NCBI RefSeq assembly: GCF_002775205.1
Contig: NC_036453.1
Location: 3,995,103 to 4,059,102 of the forward strand
DNA length: 64,000 nt
Direction: 5' to 3'
Source of the DNA: Xiphophorus maculatus
Taxonomy: Eukaryota; Chordata; Actinopteri; Cyprinodontiformes; Poeciliidae
Under the pieces are notes generated by a model that did not search any database, was not told the origin of the DNA, and worked only from the letters and a program-made list of their open reading frames with translations. Below are positions 24,401 to 36,400 of the stretch, piece by piece. The translations under genes were made by a program, and so were the position numbers. Every line of letters starts with the position of its first letter. The first letter of the stretch is position 1.

Positions 24401-27400
24401 AACGTTTATCCAACCATTTTCAGTATGATATAAAAAACATACTCTTTTTTTCATACACTAACTTGGAAAATAACTTAATTTGTTACATGTAGTCAAATTA
24501 AATTTGTCCAACTTACTTTTTTATGTTTGTTTAACATGGCAACTTAATAAACTTAATATACACTGTAAAAATAATTAGGGTGGTTAAACTTAAAAACTTG
24601 AGTTCAACAGCTGCCTTAAAAACACAAGTTAACACAACTTGAAATAATGTTTTTTTCCAACTTAGGATGGCAAGCTAGAAAACTAGACCAATTGCTGATA
24701 ATTCATTGATTAAATATGATACCATAAGTTGAAATGACTAACTATAGAACATTATTCATTCTCAAAAAATTGAGTATTCTTGTCAAGCAAAATTACAATC
24801 ATATTCTATTTGAACTCAAATAATTAAGTTATACCATTTGTCTAACTAATGAATACTAGTTGTATGAACTTCATACTCCGAGTTTAAACAACTTGCAAAG
24901 TTACATTAACCATTCAAAAAAACTTGTTTTATTTTGTTAAAATAGCAAGCAATTATATATACTTTCAACTCTCATTTTAAAGTTAAACTGACTAACTGTA
25001 TTCATACCAATTCCCTTTTTGAGTTAATTTAACTCAAGAGTTTAAGGCAGCTACTGAACTTCAAATTGCAATTTAAGTAAACTAACATTTCCAAATATTG
25101 CTCACCTTCTCCACTAATAATGCCAAGTTCACCAGTTTCCTAAAAATAATTACACAAAATGCAGTTCCATTTCAAATATTATACATTTATTTTTAACATT
25201 CTCTATCAAAAAAAGAGACAAGCCTTAAATCAAGTGTAAAAGAAAACATTTGTTCAAGACCATCAGAAGTGTTGACATTTATTGAAGGACCAAAACAGAA
25301 ATTAATTTTTTGACAAATAACAGAAATATATTTTTTTATATAAATCTCAAATAAATGCACTTAAAAGCACCAATTAAGAACTTTACCTAATGTTTTATTG
25401 TAAAAAATTTTGTTTTTACCCTTTGTAACATTTAGTGCATAGAACAAACTGAACAAATTCTTACAGGAACTCTTATTTAAGAAAACAAAACTGTAAACAT
25501 ACCAAATGTTACAGTTTGTACCTCAAGATTTTGTTTCTCAAACCATGTACTCGAGCTGAGGCCTGGTCTGGTCTGATCTTCATCACCACTCTCTGAAGAA
25601 ACTCAAACGAATACTTCATGTCATTTGTATACTTGAGATTGATACAGTAGATGACACCCATAAGCATAGCAAAGCCAAGTGTCACATCTTTAATGTTGTG
25701 AAGCACAATGGTCTCCTCCACCACAACTGCCACGTCGAAGACCTCGTGTGGGATGGCCCCCAGTTCACTACCTTCACAGGCAATCAGGAGACCAACCTGC
25801 ATCCCCTTCATGGCATCATCCAGAATATCAGCATGAGCCTTAAAAATAGAAAAGAAATAATGACATTTGTGTGCAAGTAAAGAATGCAAATACTCAGTTA
25901 TTTTTAAACTGCAAGTTTTTATGCTATTGTGAAGTTTAACAATCCACATGTTTTGACACTTGTGGGGTTGTATGATGCACTTCTGTTTAGTCAGAGAATA
26001 CCCTGACACACACTCCCAGTTTGACAAAGCATAGAGCATAATGGCAATGAAACAGGCCACTGTTGTGGATGAGGCCAACATCAAGAAGCATTAGACATTG
26101 AAAATAAGTCCCACCTGAAAAAAAGCCAGTTTATGTGTGCATATTCAACATATTTTCAGCACTTTACTTTGTCATCAGGTAGTCCTCCTTTTTGACAAAC
26201 ATTTTTCATCCACAGAACTTGTATTTTCATGCACATGAGCACAGTGTATGGCAGATTAAAAACCACCATTGTGAAGCGCTGAAATTATTCTAAAAATGTA
26301 GGACACTAGAAATGTTTCCATTTAATGCATTTTTTAAATCATCAAATTCTTCAAATGTCAAAAGAAATGAAAGAAAATGCAAATCAGGCATGTTTCCATC
26401 AACTGGCTTTGAGCAAAATCAATCAGGACAGACGAAGTAATTACATCAGAATTTGATGTTATGCATGACTGTAGCAAACAGGAAGTAATGTCTCTTAAGG
26501 ACTAAAAATAAGTTTTTGCAAACACAAATACTACAAAAAGATTTTTAAGAAATTATAGCAAGAAAGAGAAATAGGTAAATATGTAAATAGTCTTTGTAAT
26601 AACATGTCTTAGTCTTACATCACACATCCTGATGACAGTTGATGGATCTTCCCCAGATATGTAGCGTGGCAAACCAAGCAGAGCAGCAGCCCTTCTCCTT
26701 TCATTCGTGTCCTGCAAGAGATGAGACATGCAGTAAGACGAATATATTTTAACAAAAATAACAAATTATGCCTAGTTTTCTAGCCATCTTCAGTTCTGCT
26801 CACATCTTTTGCAAGGCAGTCCAAAATGCCTTTGAGTGGCTGCTTCTTTTCAGATTTGGTTGCTGCTTTGTAGACCTCCAGCAGTCTCAGAACCAGGCCA
26901 TCAAGTCCGTCAAAAAAAGATTGCAGAAGGTCTGTAGTGACGATTCTTGTAAATTCTGCCCTAATCTGAGGTGATAGAATATAAAACTAGTCAGGACACA
27001 GTTAACTCAGTATTAAATCACTAAATCAATTAATTCAACTGTGCGATTACCTGTCTCTCATGGAACAGAGCAGGCCATCGGGAGATGAGCTCTGTGATGT
27101 GTGGTTGGTCTCCTACAATGTCTTTCCTACGCTGAGAAAATGTAGCAACCATCAAATCCTCAAGCAGCTGATGATTTGGGTCTTTCTTCTGCATTTCAGC
27201 CTCCATTATCTTGCGCTTCACCTCCATGTTTTCAGGACTCTGTCCTTCAGGTGGATCAGGACAGTAGTTCACCTCGCCCTTCTTTGACTTTTTGACAGTT
27301 TCCCCTTTTGAACTTCCAGATTTTCGTTTGTTTATGACCACTTCAGGGCATCCTGCTGAACTTAATTTTTGCCTGTAGTTTCCCATTTTAAATTTCAGAC

Positions 27401-30400
27401 TGTGAAACCATGAGTACCATCCCTTTTGTGACCCTGGGTCTCGCAGACAGGGATGCCTTTCCACCAGTGTTTTGGCCACATTTTCATAGTGTTGCCTGTC
27501 AGGATAAGCACTAATCTTTGACATACAGTCTGCAAGTGTGTCAAGGATATTAGTCTTCAAAGTTTTAGAAATCACCATCACAGATCCATCCTTAGCATAT
27601 CTACAATTAGCTTCTTTCAGTTGCAGCTCCACATCATGTGAAAACTTTGGAATCGGGAAGTGGTCAGGCCATTTAACAAAATCTGCACTACTTGGAGAAG
27701 AGAGGCTGCCAGTGTCCAGTGTAGAATCCGAGGAGTCATCAGCTGTGAACAATACTTTCAAAGTTGCACGGTCTACAGGAAGGTCTTTGATGTCCGTTAG
27801 GTTGCACAACTGATTCTTGAAATCAGGATCCTCAAACTGCAAAATGAATCCTCCTCTTAGGGCAAGGTTGGTTCGCAACACCTGGTACAGTTCCTCGACA
27901 CTTGAGGGGATGTCTTCAATTGAAAGACGCCTGATTTCACTTTCTGAAACTATGACACGCAGCAGCATTGTAGACAATTTAGACCTGAAAAATTGAAATT
28001 TGCACGTTAAGAATAAGTGCCTCTGGTACAGTGACAAGAAACTACATTCATGAGGAGAGACGAGACAAAATATTGGGTTAATGATAACACAAGGTTTTAA
28101 AACAACTTAAAGGAATCATCACTGACTAAATGCGGGCTGCACTTTGACAGTAAAAAAAAAAAATTTACTTTATCTTATCAATTAACGTAACTTGTTACTC
28201 AATATAACAATGAACTTAAAATAAATCTATGAAAAACAAATCAAAAAAGTATTTTAACATTTAAGATAATCAGTAACAGCATTGTGGGGCAAGGCAAATC
28301 TTTGAAATTCAAAGATTTAATTGACTGTAGTAAACTAAAATCTTACAGCACTATCATACTATGTTTTATGAGTGTTTTTATGCCTAAATTACTACTAAAA
28401 GTTATGTATTTGATAAATTTGTTAACATTACAGTATATACCCACCTAAGAGAGATATTTTTTTAGATTCCATCATCAACATAGACATTTTTAAAGTGTTC
28501 ATAAGTTGTCTAAAACAGTGTGGAAGTGCCTCTTACTCAACCAATTGGTATCATATTGGCTATGAATAACAGATAAGGGCTGACCAGCCATTTTTTAAAC
28601 CAAGAGCAAGAGAGTAAATGTATATGGGTAAGTATATGAAGTTTTCACTGTTGCCAAGTTTGTACTCTGTAATGCTTTTTAGTATTATTATGTTGAAAAA
28701 TTTCAATTAAGTGCGTGCGTATTGGCTCAAAAATAATAAAATGGGAAATAATGCTTCAGTCAAAGATGCTGTTAATTCCTCTGATGAGCAATTATGCTCT
28801 TTCAAAATATTTTCAATTTTGTGCCGAGTTAATTGTACAGCACATTGACCAACATCAAATAATTCATCAACAATTTCTTAAATTGCTGATTGTGACACAT
28901 GAAGGACTGCTTGTAGGCGAAGTAAAAGGGACGCTATCCGTCGCTGAATGAAATTTTGTTCAGGTTGAACTTCAGATTCAGGCAACAATGAATCTGATGA
29001 CATCAAAGTCTTCTTCATAATCATTTACAAAGGCTTCACTGTGACATTTTACAACAAGATCAGGTTTGAAATCAACCAATGTAGCAGCATAATGATATCG
29101 ACTCTTATGGGCAGTGAAAGTTGAGTTTACCCTTGACTTAAAAGAACACCCTGCAAATGGACAACTGACAGTCTCTAGACTTGTCAAATGTCTCTTTAAG
29201 TGAAGAAAATACTGTTTGATTTTGGTTGGTGCTGAAAAAGTACAGAGTTCACAGCGTAGTTTAGCAACTGGATATGATGTTTTATGTTCCTTGATATGTT
29301 TTGCGAAATCCACGTGGGATTTGAGAACAGCCAGACAGTTTGGGTAAATGCAGCTCAGTCCCTGTCTTCCACGTCCATGATTGTCTTTGTAATGACTCAC
29401 TATTGTTCTTTCATTGTAGGTAACAAAATTGCAAAACTTACAGCTCCACTTCATCCACAGTTTTTGCCAAACTTTAAATAATGGACCACCTGCACACAAA
29501 AAAAAAACATACATTTCAGATTATGGTATTTAAAAAAAAGTATTAATACATACGAATGCCAGTTTTGCCACTTAGTTAAAATAACTTGTCTAAATTGTTA
29601 TCTTCACCAGCTTCATTGTCCAAACTAGAGGTTCCAAAGTTTTCAGAATTTGACCCGCACAATAACAGTAACATAGACTGTCCCCAATTTATTTTAAATG
29701 ATATACCTCGATATTGGGTCAAATGAACAAGAACAGAATTCATCATGCTAGTTTAATTCATTTTAAGGTGACCCAAGCACACTCTTTAGTAACAACTAAA
29801 GCAAATTAGTAGTCATCTTTAAAATGTAATAAAATTTATAAAAGATTTTTCAGGACCTACAGTGGGGTCCTGACTACACTCTAAAAAGTGTATTTGGGCT
29901 GTAGTTCATGTTATGGACTTATTTACATTAACCTGACTTAATTCTTTTACTTTAGTTATGACAACTTGCTTTCATGAGTTCAATTAACTTAACAATCACG
30001 CATTTTATCTCAAACGAACTTTTTAATTTGAGTCGAAGTGAAACAATTAAGTTTAATGCAGCTTTACGTCTGACGTCATTACGTAAGCTCCGCCCGGGGC
30101 AAATCCTGCATCTCTGGTACCGACCGCCATTTCTTCTGAGCATTGACTGTCGACGAGATTCAGATAAAATAGTAAGTATGCTGCCCCACCATAACCAAAC
30201 ATTAAATAAACGGTGTAAAAATATTTAAAACTTTTTCTAACTTAAATTTGAAACATTGAACTGTGTTTAACGTCGAAGTGTCATCAGTTATTTGCTCTTA
30301 ACACATTTGCTAATTGTAATTAGCCGCGCTGTTCGGCGGTTCAAATCTCAACATGTTTTAACATAACTACTCTGAGTCAGACTGAATGTTTATTTTGTAT

Positions 30401-33400
30401 GTGTACTTTTACGCTAAAAAACCTAACTTGAAATTACAGAGGTGGGGGTGTTCTGTGCAAAACTAATTTAATGTGATGCAACTCCACTGTGCTAATCACT
30501 GTTAGCTGCAGCCGGTGAAGCCATTTTTTCCAGTTTTCTCATGCTGCTTACTGGCGACATAATATAAAACGCATAATATCCTGACAGCGCTAAGAATCCA
30601 TCAGGTGTCATTTCTCTTAAAAAAGCAAATTGTGTCTGTAGGAACATTGCGCAGTGTTCTAGCTAGCCGTTGATCCCCAGGCACTGGGCCGGGCTGAGAC
30701 GCCCTCGGGCTGGGCTGAGGATTTCACAGCTTCACTTTCGGAGCTCTGCATTTAGTAGCCTGCCCCACAGACTCCGCCCCGGCTAGATCGCTTCTTGCCC
30801 TGTATTATTTCTCTGCAATTTGCAATCTACCACAGCGCACGGACAGTTCACAATGTGCATGTTTGATCTCCCTATGGTCGTCCGCGCCCTTGATTTCACC
30901 GGCTACAGAAATCGAAATGACAACCGGCATGAACGCGAGGAAAAGAAAGAAGAAAAATTAAGATCAAATGAAAATTTCAGGCATTAGCATTTCTGGCTAG
31001 AACCCTGTTGTATTAACTTCTTTTACCCACTTCTCTTTCCAGGCCTAGAACCAAGAATCATCAAACCACATAAGGTGAGCCATATTTTCTTCATAAAGGA
31101 TTCATGTAATATCATCAAGCTTCTAATTTTAGAAAAAAAAGTTAAATGCAAAATGAATATGCTATTTTGATAATATGAAATATGTGTGCTCTAAAATGCA
31201 AAGTCTTCAGGATTCACACAAGTGGGGAGGTGGCTGGGGAGAGGGAAGCTGCCCTTGCAGTGGAGAACTGATTATAGTCAAATAAGCATTTTTTCCCACC
31301 AATATCTAAAGTTACTGTAATTTTTAACACTAAATAGTGGACAGATATAAAATAAGAATAGAAATGACATTTATTGTCCTTCAGTGGGAAATTTCCAGTG
31401 CAACAGCAGAAAGTGACAGGCAATTTATTCACACAAACAGACATGCATATATATTTGTGGATATATATGCACACAAAAAATTTAAAATTACAACCTAAAA
31501 ATACTGTGGAGTCATTAAAAAAAGCTTACTCCCATCCTAAGGAATATGCAACTGAGAAGGGCAATTTAAGAAATGTGTATTTGTGCATTAAAAAAATTCC
31601 TTGCAATACTAACAATATGACATTGATTAATATAGAGTGTTTTCAGTGTGGTATTAAAAACAGTGAAATAGTTATGGTAACAAATCCATTCTGAATCTAT
31701 ATTTTACCAAGCAGTAAAACAATCATCTAAAGTATTGCATGGGGCTAGGGTTGTCACAGTATTCAAAATTGACTCTTGCCTCCATATTTGTTTCATCTTC
31801 CTTGCCTTCAGATTTGGCAACATATAGGTAACAAAGTTCCTCTCTTGTCCTTCTAGTGTTGCACTTAATGTGGAGATGCAAAGACTGCAAGAGGGTGTTT
31901 TCCAGAAGATCTGAATTGCTCAAGCACTACAAACTAGACCACAGGCATTATGGACGGGGTTATTCGTATCCATGCTCATATTTAAGTTGTGCATGTAGAT
32001 TCAAGACCTGGAATGCTTTACTGAGCCATTTATCAAGAAATCATCCAGTCAAACAAACAGTTACCAAAGACTTAACCAGATTCAAATGCCCCATTTGTGA
32101 TTTTAATCAACTTTCCACTGAGAGAGATTTTTTTCAACATATATTTCAACATCTCAAGAACAAGGAAACTGTCACGTGTGTGTTTCAGGACTGTGTTTAT
32201 CAAACAAATATTTACGAGAACTACAAAAGTCATAAATACAGAAAACATTCTGACATTAGCAATACATTTAAGACTGGGATTACTGAAAAAAAACAATTAG
32301 ACTGTGGTGAAGAATTGTGTGTTAGTTCTGGTACTGATATTTTTGATCAAGACAGTACTGCACAAGCTAATCAAGATCACACATTTAATGAGACTGATTC
32401 TGAAAACTTACAGAGAGATATTGAACTTAAACTTGCATCAGTTCTTCTAAAGTTAGAAAGCAGTTTTCTTGTGTCAAATGCAGCTATTGATGAACTATTG
32501 CAGGAGTTAAACTATTTAATTGGTTCTTTGTCCCTGCCAGTTACATGCAGAACTGTAACCCAAATACTACATGATCACCTTTGCCAGTTTGACCAGTCAG
32601 TTATTGAAAAACTTGCCAGGGCCCTCTGTGAAACAAACCCTGTAAACAAAGCAATAGGAGATAAAGGCTCCCTTTCTAGTGCTTGGAGACGAAAACAATT
32701 CTATAAAAGACATTTTAAAGTGGTAGAACCTGAAGAATATATTCTTGATAAAAAAAATAATAAGTCATTCCAGTATGTATCAATCCTAAAGTCTTTGCAG
32801 CAAGTTCTTGACTGTGAGGTTATCTTGGATCAGACTGATAATTTAAATTGTGTGAATAAACTACTACAAAGAAGTAGTGTTCATACATATAGGTCTTTCT
32901 ATGACGGGTCATTTTTTAGTGAAAATGAGCTTTTGTGTAAGGAGGAGAGCATTTCATTAATATTGTATATTGATGATTTTGAAATATGCAACCCTCTCGG
33001 TACATCTAAACGGAAGCATAAAATTTGTGGCTTATACTGGATTCTTGGTAATTTGCCACAGGGGTGTAATTCTAACTTGTCTTCCATTTACCTGGCTGCT
33101 TTAATCAAAACTAATGATTTGAAGTGCTATGGTTACGAGAAGGTTTTAGAACCTTTACTTAATGAGCTTGTGATTTTGGAACAAGAAGGGGTCTTTGTGT
33201 CAAAGTTGGGTAGAGCTGTAAAAGGCACAGTTCAGTGCGTGGTTGCAGATAATCTTGCTGCCCACAGTCTTGGTGGCTTTGTAGAGAACTTCACAGGGTC
33301 ATACATATGTAGGTTTTGTTTGGCAGTTAAAACAGACATTCAAACTACAGAGGTTAGAAGTGGTGCATTTACCCTGAGAACGAAAAGCATTCATGCAGAT

Positions 33401-36400
33401 CACTTAAAAATTCTTCAGGAACGTGAATTTCCAAGTTATCAGGGTGTCAAATCAACTTCCATTTTATCACATTTATTGTATTTTGACATTACCACAGGTC
33501 TTCCTCCAGACATTGTGCATGACCTTTTTGAAGGAGTTGTTCCTTTTGAATTAGCTTTGTGTCTGGGTGTTTTGATTAAGAAAAAATATTTCACATTGGT
33601 ATCACTGAATGACGCAATAGCATCTTTCAATTTTAAGGGGACTGATAAAACTAATCGACCTCATCCAATTGCTCTCAATTTTGAAGCCAAAAAAAGTGTT
33701 GGGGGTAATGCACATGAGAATTGGAGTTTGATCAGATTTTTACCTTTGTTGATTGGACACAGAGTGCAACATGAAGAGCCAGCTTGGCAGATCTTAACAG
33801 ACTTAAGGGACATTGTTGATCTTGTGGTCTGTCCTATTCACACAGAGGACTCTATTGCTTACCTTGACTTTAAGATCTCAGAGCACAGAACACAATTCCA
33901 GGAGGTTTTTCCTAATTGTGACCTTAAACCAAAACACCATTTCTTGGAACATTACCCGCACTTGATTCGCCAATTTGGTCCTTTAGTAGCCTTATGGTCC
34001 ATGCGCTTTGAAGCTAAGCATAGCTTTTTTAAAAGAGTTGCACGAAATATCAAGTGCTTTAAAAATGTCCTCTGTTCCCTTGCAGAGAGACACCAGTATC
34101 AGATGGCACATCATTTGCATTTATCTGGTTTTCCTAAACCTCTTTTGGAAGTTACAAATGTTTCCACAGTAACAACTGATGTTCTCGACAAGGGAATAGT
34201 AAATGCTCTAAAACAGAAGTTTTCAAATCTGGCCACAGTGTGCATGACTAAAAGTGCAACATTTAATGGACTGAAGTACAGATGCGGGATGATCTTGATC
34301 CATGGCTCATTAGGAGGATTACCAGAGTTCATTGAAATAATCCAAATGGTGATCCTGGCAAACCAGTTATTCTTTCTGGTCAGAAAACTTGAGGGGTGGT
34401 ATGTTGAGCATTACAGATCTTATGAGCTGAAAACATCAGACAAAGAACTGAAACTGGTTGAGCTACAAGACCTAACAGATGTATACCCGCTGGAAGACTA
34501 CAGAATTAGAGGAATACGTCTTGTTACTGTGAAAAGATATATTCACGTTTAAGGGTGAGGTAATACAAGATTGTACAAAAAATTAAATGCGTGGTACAAA
34601 AGACTTTTGTGTTTGTATGGCTGAACTTAAAATACAGTAATATTTTAATAACTACCTTAATATTTTTTTGGCCCTCTACAAGCAAATGTCCAAACATTTG
34701 ACTAATAATGTATATAAAATATTTTGTAATGACTTTAAATAGCGACCAGCATTGCTTAACTCTGTATGTACCCTTTTCTCAGATTGTCATGGCAAGTTCA
34801 AAACCTGCAAGACTGAAGGTGATTCTAGGAGAGAGCAACACTGAAAAACTGACTCTTCCAGATGGCATACCAGACTCTCTGGATGAGCTTCTCAGCAAGG
34901 TGAAGGATACCTTTGGTTTAAAGACCAATGTCAGATTGCAATATATGGACAAAGACTTTGGTAATGACTTCTTCAACCTCCGCTCAACTTCTGACCTGGA
35001 GGACTTGGGAACAGTCAAGGTGATTCAAGAAAAAGCCATTCAAACTTTTGTTGATGTCATTGAAACAGCTCCATCTTGTTCTACAGTTCACTCTGACGAC
35101 AGCAGTTCTTTAGCCTCAAATGACACTATAATCCTCTCCTCCCCTGAACCCTTGTCATCGCGAACACAACAATGGCCAGCCAACTTTCCCATTCCCATAT
35201 TTTCATATGACACTGAACGTCAGCTAGAGAAGGGGAATTCTGAGTATCAAGCAAACAACAAAATGTTGACAGTCACCTCCCGAATGAAGACTGACATCCT
35301 AAATAGATTAGTAGAAGAGATCTACAGATACAGAGCCTACCCAGAGGATGCACAGTTCTGTGTAGTTGCAGAGGCCTTGGTTAAAAAACATCCGTGTTTA
35401 AAAGAGCCCGGTTCATTCAATGGTTGCTACGGTTGGAAGCAAAGGCTGAAGTACAAAATGGGAAACTACAGGACTCTACTCAAATCACAAGGATGTCCAG
35501 AGTTGTCTGTAAACTCTCTTAAATCCAAAGCTAGTATTTCTGTTTCTCCTGCTGCAAAAATAAAGAAGCCAAGACGAGCTGAAGCCAACTTTTATCCATC
35601 CTTTCCATTGGGAGAAACACAAGAAAGCATGGAAAAAGAGAATTGAACTCTTGGCAGCACTCAAAAGGAGGAACAATGACAGGGTCATTGCGGAGAAAAT
35701 GGCTCGTACCTTTGCCTACAGGCGTCAGGAGGTGGTGAATGAAGAACCTGGTATAGAGGATTTCAAGGACAGATGGCCTGCTCTGTTCCAACAGAAAGAG
35801 GTAGTAATGCAGATTGAAATTAAATGTCAAGGTTTTTGAACTTAGACTTTGGGAATGATTGAGTATTTACTTTAAGTAATTTTTTTTAACATAGTAATTT
35901 TTTTTTTGTTTCACAGATTAATGCGGAGTTCCAGAGGCTCATGGCTCTTCCCCTTGAGCAGACGTTCTTGGCCCAGTTGGACAGGCACTCAAGTCAGCTG
36001 ATTAAAGTCATCCAGGCCAAAGGAGGAGCAACACGTGCAAAAATGGCTGGCATCATGAGAACTTATGATGAGGTATGCATATCATCAATATGGACACAGT
36101 GAAATAAGCTATGGCCATTTACCTTTTTCCATTTAAAACAAAGAACTTAAAGTGATTAGTTACTTTCAGACTTTGTTTTAATTATAATACTTGATACACT
36201 TTCTGTGCAAAGTTGATATCATTTGAAGAAAAGCAAGTTTGCCTGTCATGTATTTCTGCTGCATTTAGTTGTTATAGTAAGTTTGTATTCTGGTTTATTC
36301 ATGAATTCAATAAAATACACCTTTCTATCCAACTTGCCAGAAACCGGTGCAATTTAGCCAAATTTTTGAGCATCTATTGCTTTTAAATTTTAACATTTTT

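Noticed and set aside
24561-25085. Left end of element A as a separate small MITE
   Set aside because: The inverted pair at 24601/25041 is internal and there is no matching CAGTG end near 25,080; better read as subterminal repeats.
35630-35650. Programmed ribosomal frameshifting in the SAMD3-like gene of element B
   Set aside because: The A-rich stretch is suggestive, but element A's homologue is in one frame here and a two-base loss in a GA run explains the change more simply.
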